DNA of 42,524 nt from an uncultured Planctomycetota bacterium. GTDB taxonomy: Bacteria; Planctomycetota; UBA1135; GCA-002686595. The notes under the pieces are model-generated. The model was not told the DNA's origin. It saw nothing but the letters and a program-made list of their open reading frames with translations, and searched no databases. Of this stretch, positions 14,968 through 24,357 are shown in pieces; positions within the stretch are counted from its first letter, which is position 1; every line of letters begins with the position of its first letter. The stretch lies in NCBI GenBank assembly GCA_903928115.1, contig CAIYPP010000105.1, forward strand, positions 1-42,524, written 5' to 3'. The position numbers were made by a program, and so were the translations under genes.

Positions 14968-16689
14968 ATGGACCTCCGCGCTGCGCTCCTCGTGTTGCTG
15001 GCTTCGCTCTCCGTGGTGCCCCAGTCCGCGCGCGCGCAGTCGGAGTCGCCCGCAGCGCGCATGCCTTCGCGCGTGATCCGCTACGAAGAGGACCGGGACG
15101 CCCTGCGGCGTTACTGGCCGCTCTCCGTTTCGGAGGCCGGCGCCGCACGCATGCGCGAGTTCTTCGAAGGCGAGCTCGCATCGCTGCGCAACATCGACTT
15201 CGATGGCCTCTCCCAAGAGGATCGTGTCGACTACGTCCTGCTCCGCACGGAGCTCGAGAACGAACTCGAGCAGCTCGAGCTCCGCGCGGTGCGACGCGCG
15301 CAGACGCGTGCGCTGCTGCCGTACTCGAGCGCGCTTCTTGCCGTTCTGGAGCCGGGGCAGCGACTCGAGCCGCGCGATCCGGCGCGGCTCGCCGCCGAGC
15401 TCGACCGCTTGCAGGTCGAGGTCCGCGACGCGCGAGAAAAGCTCGGCGACCTTGCACGCGCGGAGAAGCGCTCGGTCGTGCTGCGTGCGGCGCGCGAGGT
15501 CGAGGAACTCCGCGGTGCGCTCTCCAAGTGGCTGCGCGAGCGTGACGGTTACGACCCGCTCTTCAGTTGGTGGGCGACGAAGCCCGCCGAACGCCTGCGT
15601 GAGGCACTCGACGCACACGCGCGATGGCTGCGCGATGAGATCGCCAAGGTGCCTGCAGACGATGACGAGACGATCGTGGGGGATCCGATCGGTCGCGATG
15701 CCTTGCTCGCGGAGCTGCGTGGCGCCTGGATCCCGTATTCGCCCGAGGAATTGCTCGAGATCGCTGACCGGGAACTCGCATGGTGCGAGCGCGAGCTGGT
15801 CCGCGCCGCGCAAGACATGGGGCTCGGCGACGACTGGCGCGCGGCGCTCGAGCGCGCAAAGCAGGACCACGTCGCGCCCGGCGAGCAGCCGGCGCTGATC
15901 CGCGAGCTCGCCGAGGAGGCGACGCGCTGGGTCGAGGAGCAGGGGCTCGTCACCGTTCCTGCGCTCGCAAAGGAGACGTGGCGCATGGAGATGATGACGC
16001 CCGAGCGACAGCTCGTGAACCCGTTCTTCACCGGAGGCGAGGTGATCAGCGTGTCGTTCCCGACGGACGGCATGGACCACGAGCGCAAGCAGATGAGCCT
16101 GCGCGGCAACAACCGCCATTTTTCGCGCGCGACGGTGCACCACGAGCTCATTCCGGGCCACCACCTGCAGCAGTTCATGGCGAGCCGCTACGCGACGCAT
16201 CGCCGAGTGTTCGCGACGCCGTTTTGGACCGAGGGCTGGGCGCTGTGGTGGGAGCTCTTGATGTGGGAGCGCGGCTTCCAGAAGAGCCCCGAGAACCGCA
16301 TGGGGATGCTCTTTTGGCGCACGCACCGCTGCGCGCGCATTCGCTTCTCGCTCTCGTTCCACCTCGGGCTGTGGTCCCCGCAGGAGTGCATCGACTTCTT
16401 GGTCGAGCGCGTCGGGCACGAGCGCGAGAACGCCGCGGGCGAGGTGCGGCGCTCGTTCAACGGCTCCTACGGGCCGCTGTACCAGATCGCGTACATGGTC
16501 GGGGCGCTGCAGCTGCGCGAGCTGCACCGCGAGCTCGTCGTCGCAGGGAAGATGAGCGCGCGCGACTTCCATGACGCGGTGCTGCAGGGCGGCAACATTC
16601 CGATCGAGCTCGTTCGCGCGCGCGTCGGTGGTACGTCGCTCGTGCGCGATCAACGCACGACGTGGCGCTTCTACGAGGGTCTCCGCTGA
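14968..16689 (+). CDS. DUF885 family zinc-metallopeptidase-like protein, secreted
   Basis: A 573-aa protein. The signal peptide ends in ARAQ near residue 24. The DUF885 signature HExxPGH is present as H392-E-L-I-P-G-H398, the expected zinc-binding/catalytic site of this gluzincin-like group; a downstream TEGWALWWELL provides the third-ligand Glu region. The N-terminal 300 residues are helical and charged. Proteins of this family are thought to be peptidases or carboxypeptidases of exported peptides, but few have been tested. It is divergent from the small membrane protein and stands alone, with about 390 bp free behind it. Confidence 0.85.
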   Translation: MDLRAALLVLLASLSVVPQSARAQSESPAARMPSRVIRYEEDRDALRRYWPLSVSEAGAARMREFFEGELASLRNIDFDGLSQEDRVDYVLLRTELENELEQLELRAVRRAQTRALLPYSSALLAVLEPGQRLEPRDPARLAAELDRLQVEVRDAREKLGDLARAEKRSVVLRAAREVEELRGALSKWLRERDGYDPLFSWWATKPAERLREALDAHARWLRDEIAKVPADDDETIVGDPIGRDALLAELRGAWIPYSPEELLEIADRELAWCERELVRAAQDMGLGDDWRAALERAKQDHVAPGEQPALIRELAEEATRWVEEQGLVTVPALAKETWRMEMMTPERQLVNPFFTGGEVISVSFPTDGMDHERKQMSLRGNNRHFSRATVHHELIPGHHLQQFMASRYATHRRVFATPFWTEGWALWWELLMWERGFQKSPENRMGMLFWRTHRCARIRFSLSFHLGLWSPQECIDFLVERVGHERENAAGEVRRSFNGSYGPLYQIAYMVGALQLRELHRELVVAGKMSARDFHDAVLQGGNIPIELVRARVGGTSLVRDQRTTWRFYEGLR

Positions 16690-17079
16690 CGGACTTCTCG
16701 CGCGCACGAGCGGCCTCTACGACCCCGCCGAGGCCCCTCGCTCGGTTTTTCGCCGCAATAGCTCGCGCTGCGAGGGAAGTTGGCCTACAACCTTTGCGTT
16801 GAGCCGACGCGGCGGACACCGCTCGGCACCTCGCTTCCACCCGCGGAGTTGCAAGTCGCGGGGAACGGCCACGGATGGATCCGAGGCCCTCGAAGAAGGA
16901 AGCCCTCCCGGTTCGCGCGTCGTTCCGGGGCCCGCTGCAGACCTTCCGGCCGCGCCTGTGCGCCGCCGCGACGGGGCGGGTGCTCGAGACGCGTAGGAAA
17001 AATTCGAACCGAAGGCGCGGGCCACCCGCGCAAACCCAGAAAAGGGCGCGTCCCATTGGTCGCGCCGTACCCACACTCC
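16690..17079 (+). other. Intergenic region / long leader of the DEAD-box helicase gene
   Basis: I see no convincing gene in these 390 bases. An open frame in the helicase phase runs through, but its translation is Arg/Pro-rich and unlike any helicase N-terminus. A perfect 6-bp inverted repeat with a 10-nt loop (GGCGCG at 17045-17050, CGCGCC at 17061-17066) ends 13 nt before the helicase ATG and could occlude ribosome entry. Long leaders that limit translation are known for cold-shock helicases; that role here is speculative. Confidence 0.35.
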
Positions 17080-18504
17080 ATGACTACGTTCCAAGCGCTC
17101 GGCCTGATCGAGCCCCTCCTCCGCGCCGTTACCGAAGAGGGCTACGTCGAGCCCACTCCGATCCAACTCCAGTCCATCCCGCTCCTTCTGCAAGGCCGCG
17201 ACCTACTTGGCTGCGCCAAGACCGGCACCGGCAAGACGGCGGCCTTCGCGCTGCCGATCCTGCAGCACCTCTCCAAGGCGCGCCGCCGTCCCGATCCGCG
17301 CACGCCGCGCGTGCTGGTCGTCGTGCCGACGCGCGAGCTCGCCGCTCAGGTCGGCGAGAGCTTCACCACCTACGGTGCGCGCATGCAGGTCTCCGTCGCC
17401 GTGATCTTCGGCGGCGTGGGCCAAGGCAGCCAAGTCGCGGCTCTCTCGCGCGGCGTTGAAGTGCTCGTCGCCACGCCGGGCCGTTTGCTCGACCTCAAGG
17501 CGCAGGGCCACATTCGCCTCGACCGCATCGAGGTGCTCGTGCTCGACGAAGCGGACCAGATGCTCGACATGGGCTTCATCCCCGACGTGCGCCGCATCCT
17601 CTCGGCCGTGCCGAAGCAGCGTCAGACGCTGCTCTTCTCGGCCACCATGCCGCCGGTGATCGCGAAGCTCGCCGAGGGCATCCTCGCGAATCCCGCAAAG
17701 GTGACGATCACGCCTCCGGCGACGACCGCCGAGCTCGTCGAGCAGTCGGTGTACCTCGTCTCGCGCGCGGCCAAGCCCGGCTTGCTCACCAAGCTGCTCT
17801 CGAAGCCCGAGGTCGAGCGCGCACTGGTCTTCACGCGCACGAAGCGTGGTGCGGACAAGGTCGCCAAGCGACTCGTGCAGGACGGCATCGCAGCTCAGGC
17901 GATTCACGGCAACAAGTCGCAGGGCCAGCGCGAGCGCACGCTCGATGCGTTCCGCGAGGGACGCACGCGCATCCTCGTCGCGACCGACATCGCCGCGCGC
18001 GGCCTCGACATCGAGGGCCTCTCGCACGTCGTCAACTACGAGATCCCGAACGTTCCCGAGCAATACGTGCACCGCATCGGTCGCACGGGTCGCGCCGGCG
18101 CGAGCGGCATCGCGATCTCGCTGTGTGACGGTGAAGAGCGCGCGTACCTGCTCGACATCGAGCGCACGATCCGTCGCTCGATCCCGATCGCCGGCAAGCT
18201 CGAAGGCGATCACGCGGCTCCGCGTCCGCCTCGCCCGCAGGCCGCGAACAAGCCGCCGCAGCGCTCGCACTCAACGCACGCTCCGCGTCCGCCGCAACGC
18301 TCGAACAAGCCGCACGGTGCGCCGCACGCGCATCGCCCTGCTCCCGCGCGTCCGCATGGCAGTCACGGTGGACATGGCGGTCATGGCAGCAGGCCCGCTC
18401 CTCACAGCGGCTCGCACGGCGGCCATCGCCCTGCTGCCCGACCGGCGCCTGCGCATTCGTCGCACGGCGCGCATCACGGCGGCGACTTCGGCTCAGGCGT
18501 CTAA
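17080..18504 (+). CDS. rhlE: DEAD-box RNA helicase, RhlE-like
   Basis: A 474-aa ATP-dependent RNA helicase. Motifs in order: Q motif ([10 protein letters not shown], 25-34), Walker A AKTGTGKT (46-53), PTRELAAQ (83-90), TPGR (132-135), DEAD (156-159), SAT (187-189), and [10 protein letters not shown] in the second lobe. The N-terminus is short and ends directly before the Q motif, as in RhlE. ATG 17080 is therefore chosen over the long upstream extension. The last 100 residues are a low-complexity Pro/His/Gly/Arg tail with repeated HGGH and SHGG units, unusual for its His content; it may bind RNA or metal or promote phase separation. Likely roles are ribosome assembly and RNA turnover in the cold. 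Confidence 0.92.
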   Translation: MTTFQALGLIEPLLRAVTEEGYVEPTPIQLQSIPLLLQGRDLLGCAKTGTGKTAAFALPILQHLSKARRRPDPRTPRVLVVVPTRELAAQVGESFTTYGARMQVSVAVIFGGVGQGSQVAALSRGVEVLVATPGRLLDLKAQGHIRLDRIEVLVLDEADQMLDMGFIPDVRRILSAVPKQRQTLLFSATMPPVIAKLAEGILANPAKVTITPPATTAELVEQSVYLVSRAAKPGLLTKLLSKPEVERALVFTRTKRGADKVAKRLVQDGIAAQAIHGNKSQGQRERTLDAFREGRTRILVATDIAARGLDIEGLSHVVNYEIPNVPEQYVHRIGRTGRAGASGIAISLCDGEERAYLLDIERTIRRSIPIAGKLEGDHAAPRPPRPQAANKPPQRSHSTHAPRPPQRSNKPHGAPHAHRPAPARPHGSHGGHGGHGSRPAPHSGSHGGHRPAARPAPAHSSHGAHHGGDFGSGV

Positions 18505-18527
18505 GCCCTCGCGCTCGCACCTCTAGC

Positions 18528-18565
18528 ACAGCGCCCCGTCGGAGCGGACTCCGGCGGGGCGCTGT
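18528..18565. terminator. Bidirectional terminator hairpin between helicase and malic enzyme genes
   Basis: A 16-bp stem with a single G/U pair (18528-18543 against 18550-18565) encloses a 6-nt loop. It sits in the 83-bp gap between the two convergent genes. Neither side has a strong T-run, but stem stability and position support bidirectional termination. Confidence 0.75.
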
Positions 18566-18587
18566 TCGTTGCCGCGTTCGAGCTCGA

Positions 18588-20309
18588 TCAGTCCGGCTTG
18601 AACGGCAGGTAGTCGGGGAACCACATCGCGTCGCGCACGCGCTGGTCGAGGCCGTCGAGCATGCGGGGCTCGGCGAAGCCCTGCTTCACAGCGCGGCGGA
18701 CCACAGCGCACGCGACGTTGGCGGAGATCTCGCGGATGTGGCCGAGACGCGGAAACAGCGCGCCTTCCGCGAGGTCCTGCTCCGACACGCTCGATGCGAG
18801 CGACTGCGCTGCATCGAGGAACATCTCGTCGGTGATGCGGGTCAGCTTGCCGACCCAAGCGCCGAGGCCGACGCCCGGGAAGATGTAGCTGTTGTTGCAC
18901 TGCCCAATGCGGTGGCGCTTGCCGTGCATGTCGACCGAGGCAAACGGGCTTCCGGTGGCGACGACTGCGCGCCCCTCCGTCCACGCGAGCGCGTCCTGCG
19001 GCGTGCACTCGGCCTTCGACGTCGGGTTGGACAGCGGGAAGATCACCGGGCGCTCGTTGTGGCGGCCCATGGCACGCATGATCGCTTCCGAGAAGAAGCC
19101 CGGCGTCGCCGAGGTGCCGACGAGCAGCGTGGGACGGCAGTTGTCGATCGCCTCGACGAGAGGGATGCGGCCGCGGTCGGAGACCTTCCAGTCGTCGATT
19201 TCCGCGGGATCGCGAGCAAAGTCGCGCTTGAAGCCTTCGAGCTTCGGTCGATCGGCCACGACGAGGCCTTGGCTGTCGACCATGTACACGCGGCGATGCG
19301 CGTCCGCGCGGCTCAGGCCCTTGTCCATCAGCGCCGAGACGAACAGCGCTGCGATGCCCTGCGCGGACGCTCCTGCGCCGCCGAGCATCAGGCGCTGCTC
19401 CTCGAGCTTGCCGCCCGTGATGCGCAGCGACGCCATCAGACCCGCGACGGTGACCGCCGCCGTGCCTTGGATGTCGTCGTTGAACGAGGTGAGCTTCTCG
19501 CGGAAGCGCTCGAGCTGGTGCAGAGCGTTCTCCTTGAGGAAGTCCTCCCACTGCAAGATCGCGCGCGGGTACACCGTCTTGACCGCGTCCACGAACTCGT
19601 CGACGAATGCCTGATACTCCGCGCCGCGCACGCGCTTGTGGCGCAGGCCGAGGTACAGCGGGTCCGCGAGCAGCTCTTCGTTGTCGGTGCCGACGTCGAG
19701 CATGATCGGCAGCGTCGTGTCCGGCGGCAGGCCCGCGCAGAGCGTGTAGAGGCAGAGCTTGCCGATCGGGATGCCCATCCCGCCGACGCCTTGGTCACCG
19801 AGGCCGAGGATGCGCTCGCCGTCGGTCACGACGATCACGCTCGGGCTCTTCATGGCGAAGTTGCGCAAGACCTCGGCGATCCGCCCGCGCTGGTCGAAGC
19901 CGATGTAGATGCCGCGGCTCTGGCGGTAGATGTGCGAGAAGCGCTGGCAGGCCTCGCCGACCGTCGGTGTGTAGACGATCGGCATCAGCTCTTCGATGTG
20001 CTCGTGCAGCAGGCGGAAGAAGAGCACTTCGTTGCGATCCTGCAGGGTGGCGAGGTGCACGTAGCGGCCGAGCGGCGAGCCCGCGGCGAGGTTGTTGCCG
20101 TAGGCGCGGGCGAGCTGCTCTTCCATCGATGAGATGCGAGGCGGCAGGAGGCCACTGAGGCCGAGCTCTTCGCGCTCCTCGCGCGAGAAGCCGGTGCCCT
20201 TGTTGGTCAGCGGTTCGAGGAGCAGCTCGCGGCCACGCTTGCGCACGGCGAGGTAGGGCTTGCCCGTCTTGGTGTCGGTCTTCTGCGTGTAGTCCATCGA
20301 GTGCTTCAT
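18588..20309 (-). CDS. maeA: NAD-dependent malic enzyme
   Basis: A 573-aa malic enzyme of the large (eukaryote-like/SfcA) type. It oxidatively decarboxylates malate to pyruvate with NAD(P). Conserved parts: LTNKGTGFSREER near the N-terminus, the catalytic Tyr region MPIVYTPTVGEACQ, the LGDQGVGGMGIPIGK substrate loop, the metal-binding LQWEDF and FNDDIQGTA segments, the second-site nucleotide motif LGGAGASAQGIA, and IFPLSNPTSKAE. ATG 20309 gives an N-terminus matching family proteins; in-frame starts at 20345 (ATG, with a GGAAAAGAAG purine stretch in front) and 20372 (GTG) remain possible. Single gene, convergent with the helicase. Confidence 0.93.
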   Translation of the reverse strand: MKHSMDYTQKTDTKTGKPYLAVRKRGRELLLEPLTNKGTGFSREEREELGLSGLLPPRISSMEEQLARAYGNNLAAGSPLGRYVHLATLQDRNEVLFFRLLHEHIEELMPIVYTPTVGEACQRFSHIYRQSRGIYIGFDQRGRIAEVLRNFAMKSPSVIVVTDGERILGLGDQGVGGMGIPIGKLCLYTLCAGLPPDTTLPIMLDVGTDNEELLADPLYLGLRHKRVRGAEYQAFVDEFVDAVKTVYPRAILQWEDFLKENALHQLERFREKLTSFNDDIQGTAAVTVAGLMASLRITGGKLEEQRLMLGGAGASAQGIAALFVSALMDKGLSRADAHRRVYMVDSQGLVVADRPKLEGFKRDFARDPAEIDDWKVSDRGRIPLVEAIDNCRPTLLVGTSATPGFFSEAIMRAMGRHNERPVIFPLSNPTSKAECTPQDALAWTEGRAVVATGSPFASVDMHGKRHRIGQCNNSYIFPGVGLGAWVGKLTRITDEMFLDAAQSLASSVSEQDLAEGALFPRLGHIREISANVACAVVRRAVKQGFAEPRMLDGLDQRVRDAMWFPDYLPFKPD

Positions 20310-20452
20310 GGGGCGGCTCGGGCGCGATGGCCCTGCCGTCCCCATCTTCGGGGGGCGCTTCTTTTCCAGCACGGTGCTACTCCGAGCCCCGGGCGGGAAT
20401 GCGAAATCGAGCCGCGAAGTCTACGAAGTCCTGCGCACGTTCGGCCACTCTC

Positions 20453-20758
20453 TCAGGGCTCCCCAGCGAGCCATTTCACCAGCGCCAGATCCGCGCGCTC
20501 GTCGCTGGATCCGTGCGAGCGAAGTCGCTCCAGCCACTCCAGCGCGAGCTCCGTTCGATCCGGCGCACCGCGGAGCGTCGCGCGGAGCTCGTCGGCCGCA
20601 TGACAGCGCGCGCAGTCGCGCTCGAACGTTGGCGCGGCGTCGACGGGGGACGCATCGACGGCTGGACGCTCCGCGACCGCGAACACGAACGCAATCGCGG
20701 CCGCAGCGAACACCGCGCCGAGCAAACCCGCCGTCTTACGTACGTCGCTGTGGAGCAT
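20453..20758 (-). CDS. Small membrane-anchored c-type cytochrome
   Basis: A 101-aa protein with one N-terminal hydrophobic helix (about 10-29) acting as signal or anchor, and a single heme-attachment motif C49-A-R-C52-H53 preceded by FERDCARCH. The C-terminal part is helical and short, with no Met in a usual axial-ligand position near the end except by chance; the second ligand is therefore unclear. The ATG lies one base behind the stop of the ferric-reductase-like gene, so the two are translated from one message. It probably exchanges electrons with that flavocytochrome on the periplasmic side. Confidence 0.75.
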   Translation of the reverse strand: MLHSDVRKTAGLLGAVFAAAAIAFVFAVAERPAVDASPVDAAPTFERDCARCHAADELRATLRGAPDRTELALEWLERLRSHGSSDERADLALVKWLAGEP

Positions 20759-20759
20759 G

Positions 20760-22052
20760 TCACACCATGTCGAAGCGTTCTGTGTGAACTTGGTCGCTGC
20801 GGAAGCCGAGCGAGAGCAGGGTCCGCTCCATCTGGCTCAGCAGCGGCGGCGGACCGCACACGAAGGCGTGCGTGCGCGCGATCTTCTCATGCAGGTGTCG
20901 CTCGAGCAGCTCGCGCGTCACACGGCCGATCTCGCAGGAATCCGCGCGATCGCACTCTTCGTGCACGGAGACGATCTGCAAGTCGAGCTTCTCCGTGAGC
21001 GCGCGCAGCTCGTCTCGGAACGTCTCGTGCTCGCGATCCCGCGCCGCGTGCACGAGCACGATCGGCCGAGCGTCCCCACGATCCTTCATCGAGAGCAACA
21101 TCGAGCGCAGCGGTGCGATTCCGCTGCCGCCGCCGATGAACAGGAAGCGCTCTGCGGGCACGCGATCGGGGCTGAAGGCGCCGTAGGGACCGTCGAGCCA
21201 CACGCGCGCGCCGGGCTGCAGTTCCTGCGCGCAGCGCTTCGACCAATCGCCGCGCGCAGCGATCGCGAGCTCGATTTCCTGCCGCTCGCTCGATGATGCG
21301 ATCGAGATCGGATGCTCCTGTGGGCTCCACCAGCGTGGCGACGTGCGCAGCCACACGAACTGTCCCGGTGCGAATCGCAATCCGTCGTGGCCGTCGGGGC
21401 GGAGCGTGACGCAGTGAACCCCACCGCGCTCGGCGTGCGCGCCCGTCACCGTCCAAGGGCGACGCTGCTCCGCCAAGGGCCGACGTACGCGGTAGTCGAG
21501 AGCAACCAGTGCGACGATGGCACCGTGCACAAGGAGCAGAGCGCGCACGGCGCTGCTCTTCGCGTACTCCCCCGCACCGACTGCGTGGAACAGCATCGTC
21601 GGCAGCAGGACCGCCGCGAGCAGGCGGTGGCCGAGGAGCCACCGCTCGTAGCGCACTTGCATTCGCTTGCGTGCGAGCGAGAGCAACACGATGGCGAGCA
21701 AGGCTGCGCCGGCAAGCGCTCCTGCGCGCAGCGCGGCACCGCCGTGCAGTCCGAGCACGGCGGCGGGATCGGCCGACGTCGCGACGTGCACGCCCACGAG
21801 CACGAGCCCCGCGATCCCCATCTCGCGATGGAACAGCATCAGTCCGTCGCTCCCGAAAGGCGCGTTCACGGGCTTGAGCCGCGCCACGAGCGCGAACTCG
21901 AGCGCGAGCACGCCGACGGCGAGGAGTCCCGTCGCCGCCGAGAGCTCGACGTTCCATTGCCGCGATCCCGTCACCGGATCCGCCAGCGCTGCCGCGAAAA
22001 GCGGGGCGAGGACGAGCAGCGCATACGCGCCAAGTGTGAGGACCGCGCGCAC
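20760..22052 (-). CDS. Ferric reductase / NADPH-oxidase-like flavocytochrome b
   Basis: A 430-aa protein in two halves. The membrane half (1-190) has six helices and pairs of His suited to bind heme b (H75 and H89, H142 and H156). The cytoplasmic half (about 200-430) is an FNR-type reductase: RFAPGQFVWLR and HPISIASS bind FAD, FIGGGSGIAPLRSM and FVCGPPPL bind NAD(P)H. This is the architecture of ferric reductases and NOX enzymes, which move electrons from cytoplasmic NAD(P)H across the membrane to Fe(III), oxygen or a cytochrome. The coupled small cytochrome c gene suggests that heme c is the acceptor or relay. Start is GTG 22052. An acceptor cannot be decided from sequence. Confidence 0.88.
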   Translation of the reverse strand: MRAVLTLGAYALLVLAPLFAAALADPVTGSRQWNVELSAATGLLAVGVLALEFALVARLKPVNAPFGSDGLMLFHREMGIAGLVLVGVHVATSADPAAVLGLHGGAALRAGALAGAALLAIVLLSLARKRMQVRYERWLLGHRLLAAVLLPTMLFHAVGAGEYAKSSAVRALLLVHGAIVALVALDYRVRRPLAEQRRPWTVTGAHAERGGVHCVTLRPDGHDGLRFAPGQFVWLRTSPRWWSPQEHPISIASSSERQEIELAIAARGDWSKRCAQELQPGARVWLDGPYGAFSPDRVPAERFLFIGGGSGIAPLRSMLLSMKDRGDARPIVLVHAARDREHETFRDELRALTEKLDLQIVSVHEECDRADSCEIGRVTRELLERHLHEKIARTHAFVCGPPPLLSQMERTLLSLGFRSDQVHTERFDMV

Positions 22053-22149
22053 AGGCTCTCATGGTCCGCGATCGCCTGCGGATCCTTGCGCTGATCTCCG
22101 TAGGGGGCGGCTGTGGCGCCCGCCGCCCACCTGCTGCGAGAATGTCCGC

Positions 22150-23202
22150 ATGTCCGAGGCCGACCCGAACGCTCCGCAGCCGCACCGCCGCCGTCCGCGC
22201 TACCGCGGCACGCATCCGCGGCGCTTCGAGGAAAAGTACAAGGAGCTCGACCCGGATCGCTTTCCCGAGCTCGTCGCTCACGTTCGCTCGCGCGGCCAGA
22301 CGCCGGCGGGGCAGCACGTGCCGATCCTCGTGGAGGAGGTGCTCGAAGTTCTCCATCCGGCGCCCGGCGAGCGCGGCGTCGACTGCACCTTCGGCTTCGG
22401 CGGCCACTCCGAGCGGCTGCTGCGCGCGCTCGGTCCCACGGGGCAGTTGCTGTCGCTCGACGTGGATCCGCTGCAGCTGCCGCGCACCGAGGCCCGTCTG
22501 CGCGCGCTCGGCTATGGCGAGACCACGCTGCTCGTCCGTCGCACCAACTTCGCGGCCCTCGGCGCGGTCCTGCACGAAGTGGGATGGAGCGACGGTGTCG
22601 ATGTGCTCTTCGCCGATCTCGGCGTGTCCTCGATGCAGATCGACGATCCCGCTCGCGGCTTCACGTTCAAGCAGGATGGCCCGCTCGACATGCGTATGAA
22701 CCCGCAGCGCGGACTCTCGGCCGCACAGTGGCTGGAGCGCGCCGACGAAGCGCGCATCGCGGTCGTGCTCGCCGAGAACTCGGACGAGCCCCACGCCGAG
22801 CGAATCGCGCGCGCGCTGTGCGCTGCTCGCGGTCGAGTCCAGACGACGCTTCAGCTCGCCGAGTGCATTCGCGCTGCACTTCCGCCGCGTCTCGACGAGG
22901 AGGAAGTCGATCGAAACGTGCGCCGCGTGTTCCAAGCGCTGCGCGTCGAGGTCAACGACGAGTTTGGGGTGCTCGATGCTCTGCTGCGCCAGATCCCGAG
23001 CGCGCTGCGCAGCGGGGGCCGTGTCGCGCTGCTCACCTTCCACTCGGGCGAAGACCGCCGCGTGAAAAAAGCGTTCGAGCGCGGTCTCGCCGACGGCGCC
23101 TACGCCGAGGTCAGCGACGAAGTGGTCCGCCCTTCGCCGGAGGAGCGCCGCGAGAACCCGCGCTCCGCACCGGCCAAGCTGCGCTGGGCGCGGCGCGCCT
23201 GA
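22150..23202 (+). CDS. rsmH: 16S rRNA m4C1402 methyltransferase
   Basis: RsmH (350 aa) methylates N4 of C1402 in the ribosomal P site of 16S rRNA with SAM. Recognisable parts: HVPILVEEVLEVL, the SAM motif DCTFGFGGHS, LFADLGVSSMQIDDPARGF, GPLDMRMNP, and the C-terminal TFHSGEDRRVKKAF. The first 50 residues form an Arg-rich extension (HRRRPRYRGTHPRRFEEKYKELDP) before the usual start of the family. ATG 22150 is preferred; an ATG 8 bp upstream is in another frame. It is unusual that mraZ, ftsL and the mur genes are absent: rsmH stands alone between unrelated genes, as expected where the dcw cluster has been broken up. Confidence 0.93.
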   Translation: MSEADPNAPQPHRRRPRYRGTHPRRFEEKYKELDPDRFPELVAHVRSRGQTPAGQHVPILVEEVLEVLHPAPGERGVDCTFGFGGHSERLLRALGPTGQLLSLDVDPLQLPRTEARLRALGYGETTLLVRRTNFAALGAVLHEVGWSDGVDVLFADLGVSSMQIDDPARGFTFKQDGPLDMRMNPQRGLSAAQWLERADEARIAVVLAENSDEPHAERIARALCAARGRVQTTLQLAECIRAALPPRLDEEEVDRNVRRVFQALRVEVNDEFGVLDALLRQIPSALRSGGRVALLTFHSGEDRRVKKAFERGLADGAYAEVSDEVVRPSPEERRENPRSAPAKLRWARRA

Positions 23203-23225
23203 GCCGCCGCGCCCGTCGTTCCCGC

Positions 23226-23540
23226 CTACCAGCGCGGACGACCGCGTCCGCCGCCCTCGCCTGCCGCGTCGCGCCAGCTGCCGCGCGGACCGGGCAGCTC
23301 CTTGGCGGCCGCGACCTTGATCGTGCGCCCGTCGAGCTGGGTGCCGTGCAGAGCGCCGATCGCCGCCGTCGCATCTTCCGGACTTCCCATGTCCACGAAG
23401 GCGAATCCGCGCGAGGTACCGCTCGACGCGTCCATCTTGAGCAGCACCTTGGAGACGGTGCGCCCGCCCCCTGCGCAGGCGGTCTCGAGCTGGGCTGCGG
23501 TGGTCTCGCGGGACAGGTTGCCGACGTAAATGCGGTTCAT
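23226..23540 (-). CDS. Small RRM-type RNA-binding protein
   Basis: A 104-aa protein made of one RNA recognition motif (1-80) and a short Gly/Arg-rich tail. RNP2 is IYVGNL (4-9) and RNP1 is RGFAFVDM (44-51), both with the aromatic residues that stack on RNA bases. Bacterial proteins of this type are best known from cyanobacteria, where several are cold-induced. ATG 23540 (MNRIYVGN) is chosen since the fold starts there; the longer open frame upstream adds unrelated residues. It converges on rsmH with a 23-bp gap and is divergent from the winged-helix gene. Confidence 0.9.
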   Translation of the reverse strand: MNRIYVGNLSRETTAAQLETACAGGGRTVSKVLLKMDASSGTSRGFAFVDMGSPEDATAAIGALHGTQLDGRTIKVAAAKELPGPRGSWRDAAGEGGGRGRPRW

Positions 23541-23844
23541 TTCAGAGGTTCCGATCGATCGGGGAGATGCGAGCTGACCGATCGAGGCAACGAGCGCTGG
23601 ACGGGAGAGCCTGCGGGCTTGGGCACTCACGTTACGTACACACCGCAGGGGCCGCCCGTCCTAATCCGGGAAAACTCGATTCAGCCCGTGCGAGTCCCGA
23701 GAAACAATCTGGAGAAATCCTGCCGCATTGCGACGAACGATTTCTGGAAGTCTGCCGAATCGGGTCTATCCTTCTCGCGCTCGCCAAGCAATCCAAACTC
23801 TCTCTCCACTCTCTCCTAGACTCGATTCAACGGACGAACTCTCC
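23541..23844. other. Divergent intergenic region between RRM and winged-helix genes
   Basis: A 304-bp gap with no gene. It is less GC-rich than its surroundings over 23640-23845 and should hold both divergent promoters. A CGATCG-rich repeat (CCGATCGATCGG at about 23550-23561 and CCGATCGAGG at about 23578-23587) lies close to the RRM start. A pyrimidine-rich CTCTCTC tract lies near 23799-23817. No -10/-35 pair is clear enough to place. Confidence 0.3.
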
Positions 23845-24333
23845 ATGGCTCAAAGACTCAGCCCCGAAGATCAGATTGCAGCGCTCGAGCGCAAGATCCA
23901 GAACATCAAGCAGAAGGCTCAGGAAAAGCGCCTCAAGGCCAATCCGGCCCTCAAGCACATCCGCGCCAGCCTCAAGGCCCTCGACAAGGGTATTTCGACG
24001 GCGACCGAGGGCGCGATTCGCAAGGAACTCAGCGAGGCGCGCAGCATGGTGAATGCGTGCCTTCAACTCGTGGTCGGCAGCACGGCGGTCGTCTCCAGCT
24101 CGTCTGGCGACAGCCCCGCGCGTCGTTCAGCCCCCGTGGCGATCAACACGAATATTCGCCCGGATCAGATTCTCGAATACGTAATCGCGCACCCGGGCCA
24201 GCGCGGCGAGTTGATCGCGGCGGCGCTCGGCACCGACACGAAGTCGATGCGCGTGCCGATGAAGAAGCTCATCGAGCAAAAGCGCATTCGCACCTCGGGT
24301 CAGGCCCGCGCGACGGCGTATCACCCCGTGTGA
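23845..24333 (+). CDS. Coiled-coil plus winged-helix DNA-binding protein
   Basis: A 162-aa basic protein. Residues 6-72 are charged and helical, probably a coiled coil for oligomerisation. A Ser-rich linker (80-98) follows, and residues 104-162 form a winged-helix-like domain ([28 protein letters not shown], then [24 protein letters not shown], each named here by shorter parts of the motif). The layout recalls nucleoid-associated or phage-type regulators, but I cannot name a family. ATG 23845 was chosen because the coiled coil starts there; the frame upstream is open but translates to non-conserved sequence. A terminator hairpin follows 24 bp behind the stop. Confidence 0.7.
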   Translation: MAQRLSPEDQIAALERKIQNIKQKAQEKRLKANPALKHIRASLKALDKGISTATEGAIRKELSEARSMVNACLQLVVGSTAVVSSSSGDSPARRSAPVAINTNIRPDQILEYVIAHPGQRGELIAAALGTDTKSMRVPMKKLIEQKRIRTSGQARATAYHPV

Positions 24334-24357
24334 TCGTTCGACGCAGCCGTGCTGTGT

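Noticed and set aside
16780..17079. N-terminal extension of the helicase
   Set aside because: Translation is Arg/Pro-rich and does not resemble RhlE N-termini, which begin right at the Q motif.
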